From: Bordetella genomosp. 10
GTDB taxonomy: Bacteria; Pseudomonadota; Gammaproteobacteria; Burkholderiales; Burkholderiaceae_B
Assembly: GCF_002261225.1 (NCBI RefSeq)
Contig: NZ_NEVM01000005.1
Span: 2,356,001 to 2,420,000 of the forward strand
Direction: 5' to 3'
Length of the DNA stretch: 64,000 nt
The position numbers and the translations under genes are program-made. Below, in pieces: positions 42,106-51,549 of the stretch. How positions within the stretch are numbered: position 1 is the stretch's first letter; every line of letters starts with the position of its first letter. The notes under the pieces were generated by a model. The model was given only the letters and a program-made list of their open reading frames with translations. It did no database searches and had not been told where the DNA came from.

Positions 42106-42979
42106 TGCGCCCATCCACCAGTTGCACGATCGCCGGATGGTATTGGTTGACGATGCCGGCATCGCGCGCCTGGCACATCAGGTCATAGGTGTAGCCGGCG
42201 ATCTTCGGCTGGAAGGATCCGGCCCGCGCCAGCGACAGCGCCAGGCCGGCGTCCTTGATGGCATAGACCATGGGGAAGACCTTCTCCGGGAAGTTGTCCT
42301 TGACCAGGGACTTCATGCCGTGATTGCGCAGCGCGAAGCTGTCCGCCGACCCGCCCGACAGCAGCTCGAACAGGCGCTCGCCGTCCATGCCCGCGCGACG
42401 GCCTATCGTCAGCACTTCCGACAGCGCGTTCACCGTCATGAAGACCATCATGTTGTTCAGGATCTTGACGATCTGGCCGCATCCGGTATCGCCGCAGTGC
42501 AGGACGTCCGATCCCATGCAGGACAGCAGTGGCTTGAGTTCTTCATACGCGGCGTCGCTGCCGCCGACGCTGATCAGCAGCGTGCCCTTCTGCGCCGCCT
42601 CGGCCGTGCGCGCCACCGGCGCGTCGACAAAGTCCACGCCCTGCGCCTTCAATTCGGCGGTCAGCGCGCGGCTGCGCGCCACGTCGCTGGTGCTCATGTC
42701 GACGATCATGGCCGGCTTGCGCGCGCCGCCGGCCAGGGCCCGCGCCACCGGCTCGACCTGGTCGATCGACGGCAGCGAAAGAAACACGGCGTCGGCCTTG
42801 GCGGCGACGGCGGCCACGGAGTCTTCCGCCTTGCCGCCGTTGGCCGCGACGCGCGCCACCGCATCGGCATTCATATCGAAGATATGCACCGGCAGGCCCG
42901 ACTTGCGCACCAGGTTGTTGCACATGGGTTCGCCCATGACGCCGAGGCCGATGAATCCGAGAGTCTTGTATTTGCTCAT
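42077..42979 (-). CDS. NAD-dependent 3-hydroxyisobutyrate-dehydrogenase-like oxidoreductase
   Basis: A 300-residue beta-hydroxyacid dehydrogenase. The Rossmann motif GFIGLGVMGEPM lies at 8-19 and the catalytic lysine is K172 in CGQIVKILNN. The substrate loop reads DAPVARTAEAAQKGTL instead of the usual DAPVSGG, so its hydroxyacid substrate may differ from 3-hydroxyisobutyrate. It is the last gene of the operon aldehyde dehydrogenase-Bug-dehydrogenase, which together could oxidise an alcohol/aldehyde pair or a hydroxyacid. It overlaps the convergent LysR gene by 29 bp. The start matches family N-termini. Confidence 0.9.
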   Translation of the reverse strand: MSKYKTLGFIGLGVMGEPMCNNLVRKSGLPVHIFDMNADAVARVAANGGKAEDSVAAVAAKADAVFLSLPSIDQVEPVARALAGGARKPAMIVDMSTSDVARSRALTAELKAQGVDFVDAPVARTAEAAQKGTLLISVGGSDAAYEELKPLLSCMGSDVLHCGDTGCGQIVKILNNMMVFMTVNALSEVLTIGRRAGMDGERLFELLSGGSADSFALRNHGMKSLVKDNFPEKVFPMVYAIKDAGLALSLARAGSFQPKIAGYTYDLMCQARDAGIVNQYHPAIVQLVDGRITPKQDVKP

Positions 42980-43005
42980 GTTGTCTGCTCCATGCCGGCG
43001 CCGTG

Positions 43006-44037
43006 TCAGGCGTCGGCCTTGATATGCGCCTTCTGGATCAGGTCGCGGTATTTCTCCAGTTCGCTCGCCGAATATCTGGCGAAGGTCTCCGGCGACGTTC
43101 CCATGGGGATGAAGGAAATCGCGGCCAGCCTTTCGGCCACCGGCGGCGCCTTCAGCGCCTCGGCGGTTTCCGCGTACAGCTTGTCGACGATGGCGCGCGG
43201 CGTGCCCGCCGGCGCCCACAGGCCGTACCAGCTCGGCATGTCGAAACCCGGAAAACCGCTTTCGGCGACGGTGGGGACGTCCGGCAGCGACGCCAGCCGC
43301 TGCGCGCTGGTCACCGCCAGCGCGCGCAGCTTGCCGGCCTGCACGTGCGGATAGGCCGAGGCCATGGGCTCGATCTGGGCCGAGACGTGTCCGCCCATCA
43401 CGTCCATCAAGGCGGGACCGCCGCCCTTGTAAGGGATGATGGGCATGTCGACCTTCGCCTGCACGTTGACCAGGGCGCAGGCCAGGTGCCCGGCCGCGCC
43501 GAAGGCGGCGATGGCCCACGTCACGTGGCGGGGATGCTTGCGAGCGTCATCCACCAGGTCGGCCATGGTCTTGTAGGGCCCGTCGGCCCGCACCACCACC
43601 AGTTGCGGCTGCGCGCCGATCTCGGTGATCGAGACGAAGTCCTTGAGCGGATCGTAGGTCGCGGTCGCCAGCAGCACCGGGTTGGCCACCTGCAGCGAGG
43701 CATTCAGAAGAATGGTGTAGCCGTCCGGCTTGGACTGCTTGACGTGCTGGGCGCCCATCACGCTGCTCGCGCCGGGCCGGTTCTCGATCACCACGGGCTG
43801 CCCCAGTTGCGCCTGCAATTGCGGGCCCAGGGTGCGCGCCACGGTATCGACCGAACCGCCCGGCGGAAAGGGCACCACCAGGCGTATCGGTCCGGTGGGC
43901 CAGGCCTCGGCGGTTGTGGCCGCCACGGCCCGCGCGGCCACGTTCGTGCCCAGCACCGCGGCGCCGCCCAGCGCCAGGCCGCGCCGCATCCACGCGCGCC
44001 GGCCCGGGGAAATCGCCTTCAGGGGCTCGTTTCCCAT
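43006..44037 (-). CDS. Bug-family (TctC-like) periplasmic receptor
   Basis: A 343-residue binding protein. Its signal peptide contains paired arginines (GRRAWMRRGLALGG) before a hydrophobic core, so export by Tat is possible. The mature part begins near WPTGPIRLVVPFPPGGSVDTVAR and includes VIENRPGASSV and PYKGGGPALMDVMGG. No membrane components of a tripartite transporter are nearby. Lying between aldehyde dehydrogenase and hydroxyacid dehydrogenase genes, it probably binds the substrate of that pathway. AAAGGAGACAAAC precedes the ATG. Confidence 0.92.
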   Translation of the reverse strand: MGNEPLKAISPGRRAWMRRGLALGGAAVLGTNVAARAVAATTAEAWPTGPIRLVVPFPPGGSVDTVARTLGPQLQAQLGQPVVIENRPGASSVMGAQHVKQSKPDGYTILLNASLQVANPVLLATATYDPLKDFVSITEIGAQPQLVVVRADGPYKTMADLVDDARKHPRHVTWAIAAFGAAGHLACALVNVQAKVDMPIIPYKGGGPALMDVMGGHVSAQIEPMASAYPHVQAGKLRALAVTSAQRLASLPDVPTVAESGFPGFDMPSWYGLWAPAGTPRAIVDKLYAETAEALKAPPVAERLAAISFIPMGTSPETFARYSASELEKYRDLIQKAHIKADA

Positions 44038-44056
44038 GTTTGTCTCCTTTTATTCT

Positions 44057-44094
44057 GGCTGGCCTCGCGGCCATGCCGGTTGGCCCCACGGCCA
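44057..44094 (-). repeat. imperfect 17-bp direct repeats upstream of a Bug gene
   Basis: GGCTGGCCTCGCGGCCA (44057-44073) and GGTTGGCCCCACGGCCA (44078-44094) differ at three positions and have a 21-bp period. Each copy is itself partly palindromic (GGCC...GGCC). They lie between the aldehyde dehydrogenase stop and the Bug start and could fold as an mRNA hairpin in the operon's transcript. Confidence 0.6.
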
Positions 44095-44122
44095 AGGACG
44101 AGGTCCAGGCCTCGGCCGGCGT

Positions 44123-45601
44123 TCAGGTGCGGATCGCGAACGGATCCCTGACCTCGGTGGAGTAATCGATCATCACGTTGCGTGTCGTCAGGTATTCGCG
44201 CAGGCCCGCTTCGCCGCGTTCGCGGCCGATGCCGGATTCCTTGAAGCCGCCGAACGGCGCGCCGGCCGCCAGCGCCCGATAGGTATTGACCCAGACCGAC
44301 CCCGCCTGCAAGGCGCGCGACACGCGCATGGCCCGCGACAGATCGCGCGTCCACAAGCCGGCCGCCAGGCCGTAGCGGCTGTCGTTGGCCAGCCGTATCG
44401 CTTCCTCTTCGGTGTCGAAGGGAATGATGGCCAGCACCGGGCCGAAGATCTCCTCCTGGGCCAGATGGCTGGCGTTGTCCACGTCGGAGAAAATGGTCGG
44501 CTCGATGAAGTAGCCCTCGCCCAGTCCCTCGCCTCGCGCGCGGCCGCCTCCCGTGACCAGGCGCGCGCCGGCCGCCTTGGCGCTGTCTATCGCCGCCAGG
44601 ATGCGGCTGAACTGCGGCTCGTTGGCGACCGTGCCCATCTCCGTCGCGGGATCGAGCGGGTCGCCCATGCGGATGCGTTGCGCGCGTTCGGCCAGCCGGT
44701 TCGCCACTTCGTCCAGGACCTTGCGCTGGACCAGCAGGCGCGAACCGGCGACGCAGGTCTGGCCGGTCGCGCCGAAGATGCCCGCCAGCGCGCCGACGAC
44801 CGCGCGGTCCAGGTCCGCGTCGTCGAAGATGATATTGGGCGACTTGCCGCCCAGCTCCAGCTTGACCGGCACCAGGCGGCGCCCGGCCATGGCCGCGATC
44901 TCGCGGCCGACGCCCGGGCTGCCGGTGAAGCTGACCAGCGCCACGCCGGGATCCTCCACCAGCGCGCGTCCCGTCTCGGCGCCGCCGGTGACGACGTTGA
45001 ACACGCCCGCCGGGAAGCCGGCTTCCTCCACCAGCGCGGCGAACTCCAGCGTCGACGCCGACGCATGTTCGGAAGGCTTGACCACCACGCAATTGCCCGC
45101 CGCCAGCGCGGGCGCCAGCTTGTTGGCCAGCAGCGCCAGCGGCGAATTCCAGGCGGTGATCAGGGCCGCGACGCCATAGGGTTCCAGCGTCAGGTAATCC
45201 AGCACGTCGGGCTGGTCCACGGGAACCTGCTGGCCGAACAGCTTGTCCGCATAGCCGGCGAAATAGCGCAGTTGCCGTCCCACCCATAGCATCTGCGGCC
45301 GGGTCTCGCGCACGATCTTGCCGTTGTCGGTGCTCTCGATGCGCGACATGCGATCGGCGTCTTTTTCGATCAGGCCCGCCAGCTTCAGCATCAAGGCGGC
45401 GCGCTTGATGCCGGGCGTATGGCGCCACTCGCGCTCGAACGCGCGGTTGGCGGCGGCGACCGCGGCGGCCACGTCCTGCGCGCTCGCGTCCGGGACCTCC
45501 GCCCACACCGCGCCGGTATAAGGGTTGGTGCTTTGCAGCATGCGGCCGCCCGTGCCGGGCACGCGCTCGCCGTCGATGTATAGGGAATACTTCTGTATCA
45601 C
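44123..45601 (-). CDS. aldehyde dehydrogenase
   Basis: A 492-residue NAD(P)-dependent aldehyde dehydrogenase. E249 in LELGGKSPNIIF and C283 in ATGQTCVAGSR are the catalytic pair; ALVSFTGSPGVGREI is the cofactor region. It most resembles betaine/hydroxymuconic-semialdehyde-type members, but the substrate is open. The start is GTG at 45601: AGGAGACGAGC lies immediately upstream and the product begins MIQKYSLYIDGE, a normal family start. It is first in the operon with the Bug receptor and the hydroxyacid dehydrogenase. A dyad at 45721-45751 may be part of its promoter control. Confidence 0.93.
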   Translation of the reverse strand: MIQKYSLYIDGERVPGTGGRMLQSTNPYTGAVWAEVPDASAQDVAAAVAAANRAFEREWRHTPGIKRAALMLKLAGLIEKDADRMSRIESTDNGKIVRETRPQMLWVGRQLRYFAGYADKLFGQQVPVDQPDVLDYLTLEPYGVAALITAWNSPLALLANKLAPALAAGNCVVVKPSEHASASTLEFAALVEEAGFPAGVFNVVTGGAETGRALVEDPGVALVSFTGSPGVGREIAAMAGRRLVPVKLELGGKSPNIIFDDADLDRAVVGALAGIFGATGQTCVAGSRLLVQRKVLDEVANRLAERAQRIRMGDPLDPATEMGTVANEPQFSRILAAIDSAKAAGARLVTGGGRARGEGLGEGYFIEPTIFSDVDNASHLAQEEIFGPVLAIIPFDTEEEAIRLANDSRYGLAAGLWTRDLSRAMRVSRALQAGSVWVNTYRALAAGAPFGGFKESGIGRERGEAGLREYLTTRNVMIDYSTEVRDPFAIRT

Positions 45602-45720
45602 GCTCGTCTCCTGCTGGCCCCGGGGTTGCCGGTCATGCGGAACCATGACCCTCCCACTCCGCCTGTGCCGTCTCGATGCGGCAAAGGCAGTGTAGGAGTG
45701 GAGATCAGGAGCGTCTAATA

Positions 45721-45751
45721 CCGTTTCGCACGTTCAGTTATAGGGAAACGG
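45721..45751. promoter_or_regulatory. dyad between ppc and the aldehyde dehydrogenase gene
   Basis: CCGTTTC (45721-45727) and GAAACGG (45745-45751) form a perfect 7-bp dyad with 17 bp between. It lies 120 bp upstream of the aldehyde dehydrogenase start and about 75 bp after the ppc stop on the same strand. It could be an operator, or a weak terminator hairpin for ppc. The loop is too long and lacks a T-run for a confident terminator call. Confidence 0.35.
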
Positions 45752-45824
45752 CGAAAGAAGCGGCGCCGGTGGCGACGGCGCCGCGCGGCGCGAACCGCGC
45801 GTCGCGCCGGGCCGCGCCGTGCCG

Positions 45825-48635
45825 TCAACCGCTGTTGCGCAAAGCCGCGGCGATGCCGTTGATGCTGATGTGGATGGCGGTCTGGATGCGCTCGTCCGTC
45901 TCGCCCGCCCGCCAGCGCCGCAGCAGTTCCACCTGTATGTGATGCAGCGGATCGATGTACGGGAAGCGGTGCCGCATCGAGCGCGCCAGCCCCGGGTTGC
46001 CGGCGAGCCGGTCCTCGCTGCCCGTGATGCCGGCCAGCGCCGCCACGGTGCGATGCCATTCGGCCGAGATCGCATCGAAGACCTTGGCGGCCAGCGCCCG
46101 GTCCTCCACCAGCGTGCCGTACTTGCGGGCCAGGTCCATGTCGCTCTTGGCCAGCACCATGTCGATATTGGCCACCAGCGTGCGGAAGAACGGCCACTCC
46201 TGGTGCATTTCGCGCAAGAGCCGCCACGCCGCTTCCGCGCCGTCGGGATGATCCGCCACGTAGCGGTCCACCGCGCTGCCCAGGCCGAACCATCCGGGCA
46301 GGGTCAGGCGGCTCTGGCCCCAGCCGAAGCCCCAGGGAATGGCGCGCAGATCCTCCAGCCTGCGGCCGGGCTTGCGGGCGGCCGGCCGCGAGCCGATATT
46401 GAGTTCGGCGATCTCGCGCACCGGCGTCGCGTCGTAGAAGTACGACGCGAAGTTGTCGATGCCGTAGACCACGTCGCGATACGCGGCCATGCCGGCGTCG
46501 GACAAGGCCTGGGCCGCCGCCAGGTATTCGGCGCGCGCGGGATGCGCGTCCGGCAACAGCGTCGCCTCCAGGGTCGCCGCGACCAGCGTCTCCAGGTTGC
46601 GCCGCGCGATTTCCGGGTTGGCGTACTTGGAGGCGATCACCTCGCCCTGCTCGGTCAGGCGGATCTGCGCGTTCACGGTGCCGGGCGGCTGCGCCAGGAT
46701 GGCCTCGTAGCTGGGGCCGCCGCCGCGTCCCACCGCGCCGCCGCGGCCATGGAACATGCGCAGGCGCAGCGGCGCGCCGTATTGCGCCGACAGCTCGGCG
46801 AACAGGCGCGCCAGCGCCACTTCCGCCACGTACAGCTCCCAATGGCTGGTGAGGATGCCGCCGTCCTTGTTGCTGTCGGAATAGCCCAGCATCACGTCCT
46901 GCTCGGCGCCCGAGCGCAACACCATGGCGGCGATGCCGGGCAGCGCGTAGTACTCGCGCATGATGTCCGGCGCGCGCCGCAGGTCGCCGATGGTTTCGAA
47001 CAGCGGCACCACGATGACCGGCGTGCGCGCCTGCCCGGGCCATTCGCCCGTGAGGATGCGCGCCTCCTTCAGCAGCACCAGCACTTCCAGCAGGTCGCTC
47101 ACGTCCTCGGTATGGCTGATGATGTAGTGGCGCAGCGCGTTCGCGCCATGGGCATCGACGACCTCGCGCGCCGCCGTGTAGATGTCCAGTTCGCCGCGCG
47201 TGCGCTCGCCGTAGGCATGGCCGGGAATGGTCAGGGGACGCGGATCGGCCAAGGTGCGCAGCAGCAGGTCGCGGCGCGCCGCCTCGTCCAGGCTTTCGTA
47301 GCGTTCGGCCAATCCTGCCGCGCGCAGCAGCTCCGCGATCACGGCCTCGTGCTGGTCGGAACTCTGCCGCATGTCCAGCGTGGCCAGGTGGAAGCCGAAC
47401 ACTTCGGCCTTGCGTATCAGGCCGCGCAGGCGTCCCGCCGCCAACGCGGCGCCGTGGTTCTCCTTGAGCGAAGCCTCGACCACGCGCAGGTCGGCCAGGA
47501 ACTCGTCCACCGTCGCGTAGGGAGGACACGCCACGCTTTCATGCGGATGGATGTTCTCGTTGGCCGACAAGGCGCGCAAGCGTCCCGCCAGCCGCGCATA
47601 GATCACGGTCAGCGCGCGCCGGTAGGGTTCGTCGGCGCGCCGCTCGCTGTCGTCGCCCGAGGACAGCGCCAGCTCGCGCAAGGCATCGCTGACGGCCACG
47701 CGCCGTTCCGACAGCGAAAGCTCCGCGCCCAGCGCGTGCACCTCGGCCAGGTAATGCCGCAAGGCGACGCGCGACTGGCGCTGCAAGGCATAGCGCAGCG
47801 ACGCGGCGGACACGTTGGGATTGCCGTCGCGGTCGCCCCCTATCCATTGGCCCATCCTGAAGAAGACCGGCAGGCGCGGCACCTCCAGGCGCTCCTCCAG
47901 CCCTTCGTACAAGGCCGGCACCTCGGACAGGAAGGTCGACTCGTAATAGCTCAATGCGTTGTCGATCTCGTCCTGCACCGTCAACCGGGCATTGCGGATC
48001 ATGCGCGTCTGCCACAACTGGGTGACGCGCGCGCGGATGGCGGCCTCGGTCTCGCGCCGGTAGCCGGGCAGGCGCACGTCGGCCTCGTCGCGGGCCTGCG
48101 CCTGGCGCAATTGCTCGCGCCGTCCCAACAGGCCGGCGATGGCCTTTTCCGCGTCCAGGATGCTCTTGCGCTGGACCTCGGTGGGATGCGCCGTCAATAC
48201 CGGCGAAATATAGGCCCGGTCCAGCGTGGCGACGATGTCCTCCCGGCCGACGCCCGCGGCCGCCAGGCGATCCAGCGCGCCGGCGACGCTGCCGCGCGAT
48301 TGTTCGCCGCGCCGCTCGTGCGCCTCGCGGCGGCGCAGGAAATGCCGGTCCTCGGCCAGGTTGGCCAGGTGGCTGAAGTAGGTGAACGCCCGCACCACCG
48401 TCACGGCCTGGTCGCCCGACAATCCGTGCAGCAGGTTTTCCAACTGGCCCGCGGCGCCTTCGCCGTCGGCCTGCCCGCGCCGGTCGGCCACGGCCAACTG
48501 GCGGATGTGCTCGATCAGGGCATAGGCCTCCTCGCCTTCCTGCTCGCGTATCACCTCGCCCAATATCTGGCCCAGCAGGCGGATATCCTCCAGCAAGGGT
48601 TTTTCTTTGTCGCTCTCGACCTGCGGATTTTTCAT
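45825..48635 (-). CDS. ppc: phosphoenolpyruvate carboxylase
   Basis: A 936-residue cytoplasmic enzyme that carboxylates PEP to oxaloacetate and so feeds the TCA cycle. Catalytic stretches are [13 protein letters not shown] (H150), [16 protein letters not shown] and [14 protein letters not shown]. The C-terminus [12 protein letters not shown] matches the family's conserved end. ATG 48635 gives the normal length (about 900-940); an upstream extension in frame has no similarity. The gene is divergent from a GNAT gene across 234 bp, which contains a perfect palindrome. It is probably monocistronic. Confidence 0.96.
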   Translation of the reverse strand: MKNPQVESDKEKPLLEDIRLLGQILGEVIREQEGEEAYALIEHIRQLAVADRRGQADGEGAAGQLENLLHGLSGDQAVTVVRAFTYFSHLANLAEDRHFLRRREAHERRGEQSRGSVAGALDRLAAAGVGREDIVATLDRAYISPVLTAHPTEVQRKSILDAEKAIAGLLGRREQLRQAQARDEADVRLPGYRRETEAAIRARVTQLWQTRMIRNARLTVQDEIDNALSYYESTFLSEVPALYEGLEERLEVPRLPVFFRMGQWIGGDRDGNPNVSAASLRYALQRQSRVALRHYLAEVHALGAELSLSERRVAVSDALRELALSSGDDSERRADEPYRRALTVIYARLAGRLRALSANENIHPHESVACPPYATVDEFLADLRVVEASLKENHGAALAAGRLRGLIRKAEVFGFHLATLDMRQSSDQHEAVIAELLRAAGLAERYESLDEAARRDLLLRTLADPRPLTIPGHAYGERTRGELDIYTAAREVVDAHGANALRHYIISHTEDVSDLLEVLVLLKEARILTGEWPGQARTPVIVVPLFETIGDLRRAPDIMREYYALPGIAAMVLRSGAEQDVMLGYSDSNKDGGILTSHWELYVAEVALARLFAELSAQYGAPLRLRMFHGRGGAVGRGGGPSYEAILAQPPGTVNAQIRLTEQGEVIASKYANPEIARRNLETLVAATLEATLLPDAHPARAEYLAAAQALSDAGMAAYRDVVYGIDNFASYFYDATPVREIAELNIGSRPAARKPGRRLEDLRAIPWGFGWGQSRLTLPGWFGLGSAVDRYVADHPDGAEAAWRLLREMHQEWPFFRTLVANIDMVLAKSDMDLARKYGTLVEDRALAAKVFDAISAEWHRTVAALAGITGSEDRLAGNPGLARSMRHRFPYIDPLHHIQVELLRRWRAGETDERIQTAIHISINGIAAALRNSG

Positions 48636-48791
48636 GGTTATCGAATCCAGGGGAAAGCCTCCGGAATCGCCTGGACGCGGGCCGGAGGTACAAGAATGCG
48701 GAGAGCACACTATACGGGGCTTGCGATTTTTTTTCCCGGTGGCCCGCGACGCCGGGATGGGCAAATTCCGGTCTCCCGAAACTTTCCATTA

Positions 48792-48812
48792 GTGGTCCAT
48801 TGCCTGGACCAC
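48792..48812. promoter_or_regulatory. perfect palindrome between ppc and the GNAT gene
   Basis: GTGGTCCA (48792-48799) and TGGACCAC (48805-48812) form an 8-bp inverted repeat separated by TTGCC. No T-run follows on either strand, so it is more like an operator than a terminator. The spacing and TGGTC/GACCA form recall GntR-family sites, but no assignment is made. Confidence 0.5.
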
Positions 48813-48869
48813 AAAAGCCCTAGAATCGCTACACCCATCCTCCCCTTTTTCCGCCCTCAAGGTACAACC

Positions 48870-49595
48870 ATGGCACCTCGCAAGAACGAATACGGCCAGC
48901 CCATAGGCGCCGCCCTGCCCGACTGGTCGCCGCGCCCCGAACCCGCCGGCGTCACGCTGCAAGGCAGCCATTGCAAACTGGAGCCGCTGGATGCGGAACG
49001 GCACGCCGCCGATCTCCATGCTGCGTACCAGGCCGCCCCCGATGGCCGGGACTGGACCTACCTGTCGGTGGAGCGGCCCGCCACCCTGGAGGAATTCACC
49101 CGCTACGCCGAGAACGCCGCGCGGAGCAGCGACCCGCGCCACTACGCGGTCATCGACCTGCGCACCGGCAAGGCGGTCGGCACCCTGTCGCTGATGCGGA
49201 TCACGCCGGCCGCGGGCGTCATCGAAGTCGGCCACGTCACGTTCTCGCCGCTGCTCAAGCGCACGCCCATCTCGACCGAAGCGCAATACCTGTTGATGGC
49301 CTATGTCTTCGACCAGCTCGGCTATCGCCGCTACGAATGGAAGTGCGACAGCCTCAACGCGCCGTCGCGCCTCGCGGCCGACCGCCTGGGCTTCACCTTC
49401 GAGGGCGTCTTCCGCCAGCTCGTCGTCTACAAGGGGCGCTCGCGCGACACCGCCTGGTATTCCATCATCGACGCGGAATGGCCGCTGTTGAAGCAGGCCT
49501 TCGAAACGTGGCTGGCGCCCGAGAACCATGACGCGCGGGGCCAGCAGAAGCAGTCCTTGTCGGCGATACGGGAGGCGCTGGGCAGGAAACGCTGA
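48870..49595 (+). CDS. GNAT-family N-acetyltransferase (RimJ/RimL type)
   Basis: A 241-residue protein with an acetyltransferase fold of the RimJ/RimL group. Blocks are LEPLDAERHAADL, YAVIDLRTGKAVGTLSLM, GVIEVGHVTFSPLLKRT and YEWKCDSLNAPSRLAADRLGF (quoted in part). It would transfer acetyl from acetyl-CoA to a protein N-terminus or small amine. The ATG at 48870 follows AAGGTACAACC. It is divergent from ppc and converges on hipA, with a 14-bp repeat in the gap. Confidence 0.88.
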   Translation: MAPRKNEYGQPIGAALPDWSPRPEPAGVTLQGSHCKLEPLDAERHAADLHAAYQAAPDGRDWTYLSVERPATLEEFTRYAENAARSSDPRHYAVIDLRTGKAVGTLSLMRITPAAGVIEVGHVTFSPLLKRTPISTEAQYLLMAYVFDQLGYRRYEWKCDSLNAPSRLAADRLGFTFEGVFRQLVVYKGRSRDTAWYSIIDAEWPLLKQAFETWLAPENHDARGQQKQSLSAIREALGRKR

Positions 49596-49603
49596 GGGGG
49601 CAG

Positions 49604-49645
49604 GCGATCGGGAGGGGGCGATCGGGTGGAAGCGATCAGGCCTTG
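49604..49645 (-). repeat. 14-bp tandem repeat overlapping the hipA stop
   Basis: Plus-strand units start at 49604, 49618 and 49632: GCGATCGGGAGGGG, GCGATCGGGTGGAA and GCGATCAGGCCTTG, exactly 14 bp apart. The third copy contains TCA (49636-49638), the hipA stop TGA on the minus strand. In the other copies that triplet is CGA. The array fills the gap after the GNAT gene. Confidence 0.75.
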
Positions 49646-51033
49646 AGCTTGCCGCGCCTGGCAAGCGACGCCACCATGGGATGCGCCTCGAAGTGAGCCA
49701 GCAGTTTCTTCTTCTGCTGGCAGGTGATCCCCGCGGCGGCGATCATGGCGGGCCAGCTCAGGCAAGCCTTGCGCACGCTATCCGCGATGGCCTTGGCCGC
49801 GGGTTTCTCCGGAATGCCCAGGGCGCCGCAGAAGGCGCGCACGAGTACGGGAGAGAGTTGCTGCTTCGCCTTCGGCGCGTCCGGCGCGGCATGGCGGCCG
49901 GGCAGGAGGTCCGGCGGTACGATCATCAATCCATGGCCGACGTTGCGGTTGAACGCGGCATAGGCAACCATGTCGTAGGCCGGGGGAAACTCCGGCGTGC
50001 GGCCGTCCGGGTAGCGCAAGCCGACGTTTTTCAGATGCATGTCCGGATTGCCCAGCATCTCGTTGACGACGAGGCGGCGCAGCAATTCGTGCACGGCCGC
50101 CTCGCCCAGCGAGTCGAAGGCGAACAACACCGCCGCGATATCCAGGTAGGTCAAGGGACCGCTCCCGGGCTGGCCGCCGCCGTATTTGTCCTCCGGCATC
50201 TGGCCCAGTATCTGCGCGAAGTCCTCGCAGTGGATCCGGCCGCCGCCGGGAATGCGGTCGTAGCGCACGACCGCCAGGAAATGGGTCTTGCCGTCGGCGT
50301 CGCCCAGGTCGTAGCCATGCTGGACCGCCAGTTTTTCCAGGGGCTCCAGGTAGGTCTCGCAGACGCTCACCCCGGCGGCGGCGGCCAGTTGCAGCGACAG
50401 GTGCTCCAGCTCCGGCATCATGGGCTGTCCCACCACCGGCAGCTTGGCGATGATGTGGGTATCCGCATCCCTGGTGCGGCCCACGTAGCGCTCGCCCTCC
50501 TTGATCACCGCCACCTTGGGCTGCACGCCGGACAGCGAAACGCCGTCCTCCATCGGCGCTTCCATGACCGACATCTCCAGCGCGTCCTGGTCCTGGGTGA
50601 TGTAGCGGGCAATCTCGTCATGGGACAGGGCGACGGGGAAGGCATGCACGTTGCCCGGCAAGTCCTCGCCGCAGGCCGCCAGCATTTCGAAGTTGTCGGT
50701 CGGCGCGCAGTGGCGCAACGCGGCGACGTGATCGCGGAAGACGCCCTCGGGCAGGAGATTCTGGAAGAAGGCCGGCAGCAGCCAGCCGTTCCGGTTCGAG
50801 TAGCGGCCGTTGAACGGCGTGGCCGTGATGTCGCGCCAGAAGGCCGCCTGCTGCGCGCGATTTTCCGACAGGTAGGCCAGCGAGACGACGGGCGGATCGG
50901 GCAGCCGGACGAAGGCGTCGTCGGCCACGAAGCGGGTAATGACCTGCGCGTCGTCCCGGCCAGGCTCGCGGTACTGGAAGAGCACGCCGATACGCTGCCG
51001 GCCTATCGAAATGCCCAGGGCCTTGATGTTCAC
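49636..51033 (-). CDS. hipA: HipA-like serine/threonine kinase toxin
   Basis: A 465-residue kinase of the HipA family, the toxin of hipBA modules. HipA of E. coli phosphorylates glutamyl-tRNA synthetase. It shows the N-terminal HipA domain, then SLSGVQPKVAV with S166/S168 and K173, the catalytic segment GNPDMHLKNVGL (D331) and AYDMV (D354). The start is GTG at 51033, whose last two bases and the next A form the stop of the antitoxin gene (GTGA), so the two are translationally coupled. The module order (antitoxin first) is normal. Confidence 0.92.
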   Translation of the reverse strand: MNIKALGISIGRQRIGVLFQYREPGRDDAQVITRFVADDAFVRLPDPPVVSLAYLSENRAQQAAFWRDITATPFNGRYSNRNGWLLPAFFQNLLPEGVFRDHVAALRHCAPTDNFEMLAACGEDLPGNVHAFPVALSHDEIARYITQDQDALEMSVMEAPMEDGVSLSGVQPKVAVIKEGERYVGRTRDADTHIIAKLPVVGQPMMPELEHLSLQLAAAAGVSVCETYLEPLEKLAVQHGYDLGDADGKTHFLAVVRYDRIPGGGRIHCEDFAQILGQMPEDKYGGGQPGSGPLTYLDIAAVLFAFDSLGEAAVHELLRRLVVNEMLGNPDMHLKNVGLRYPDGRTPEFPPAYDMVAYAAFNRNVGHGLMIVPPDLLPGRHAAPDAPKAKQQLSPVLVRAFCGALGIPEKPAAKAIADSVRKACLSWPAMIAAAGITCQQKKKLLAHFEAHPMVASLARRGKLKA

Positions 51034-51341
51034 GTATTCGCCCCCTGCTTGCGCGCGTCCACCCGCTGCAAGGCGCGGGAGACGCGCGACTGGACCGCCG
51101 GTTCGGTCACGGGGCCGGCGGCCACGGCCGGCGCCACCTGCCGGGGCGCCAGCAACAGCGTCAGCCCCAACCGGTCCGCCAGCGCGAACAGCGTGCTCAG
51201 CTTGAAATCTTCCTTGCCGCTCAACACCTTGGTCAGCGTGCGCTGGGAGAGTCCGGCCTCTTTCCTGAGCTGCGCCTGGGTAAGGCCGCGCTGTTTTATC
51301 GCCTCCCTGAGCGCCTCCGCGATTTCAGCATGCGTTTTCAT
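51030..51341 (-). CDS. hipB: HipB-like antitoxin/HTH repressor
   Basis: A 103-residue protein with a helix-turn-helix of the Xre/Cro type (LTQAQLRKEAGLSQRTLTKVLSGK) in its first 65 residues and a variable tail of about 40. It would bind and neutralise HipA and repress the operon. I use ATG 51341 (MKTHAEIAEALREA), the normal family start; an upstream TTG would add eight residues. No ribosome-binding site is evident upstream of the ATG. The 5' region contains inverted and direct repeats (51349-51450) suitable as operators. Confidence 0.88.
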   Translation of the reverse strand: MKTHAEIAEALREAIKQRGLTQAQLRKEAGLSQRTLTKVLSGKEDFKLSTLFALADRLGLTLLLAPRQVAPAVAAGPVTEPAVQSRVSRALQRVDARKQGANT

Positions 51342-51348
51342 GGCATTG

Positions 51349-51450
51349 AAGTAGTATTTTTTCAAGTAATGCTACTTTAACCCATGTTCCTGCTCTTATA
51401 CATGCTTCGATATAGACTACTTTAATTCCGTTTTTTCAATTTAAACTACT
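51349..51450 (-). promoter_or_regulatory. repeated operator-like elements upstream of hipBA
   Basis: AAGTAG (51349-51354) and CTACTT (51372-51377) form an inverted repeat. CTACTTTAA occurs at 51372-51380 and 51417-51425. The longer pattern TTTTTTCAA-N6-CTACT occurs at 51357-51376 and 51431-51450, 74 bp apart. The whole stretch is AT-rich in a high-GC genome. Cooperative binding by HipB is the likeliest use; this is inferred from position. Confidence 0.6.
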
Positions 51451-51549
51451 ATAGTGCCATACGCGCCCGTGGCAAACCCGGTTCTTCCCGTCCGGCCGCC
51501 GCGGCGAAGCACGGCATCGGATCACGGCAGCGGGATCATGACAACGGGA

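Noticed and set aside
45819..49595. A single plus-strand frame of 1258 codons ending with the GNAT protein
   Set aside because: Only the last 241 codons (from 48870) are real. The rest is antisense to ppc.
49636..51341. hipBA as part of a prophage or genomic island
   Set aside because: No integrase, tRNA attachment site or phage gene lies nearby. Only the upstream AT-rich patch is atypical.
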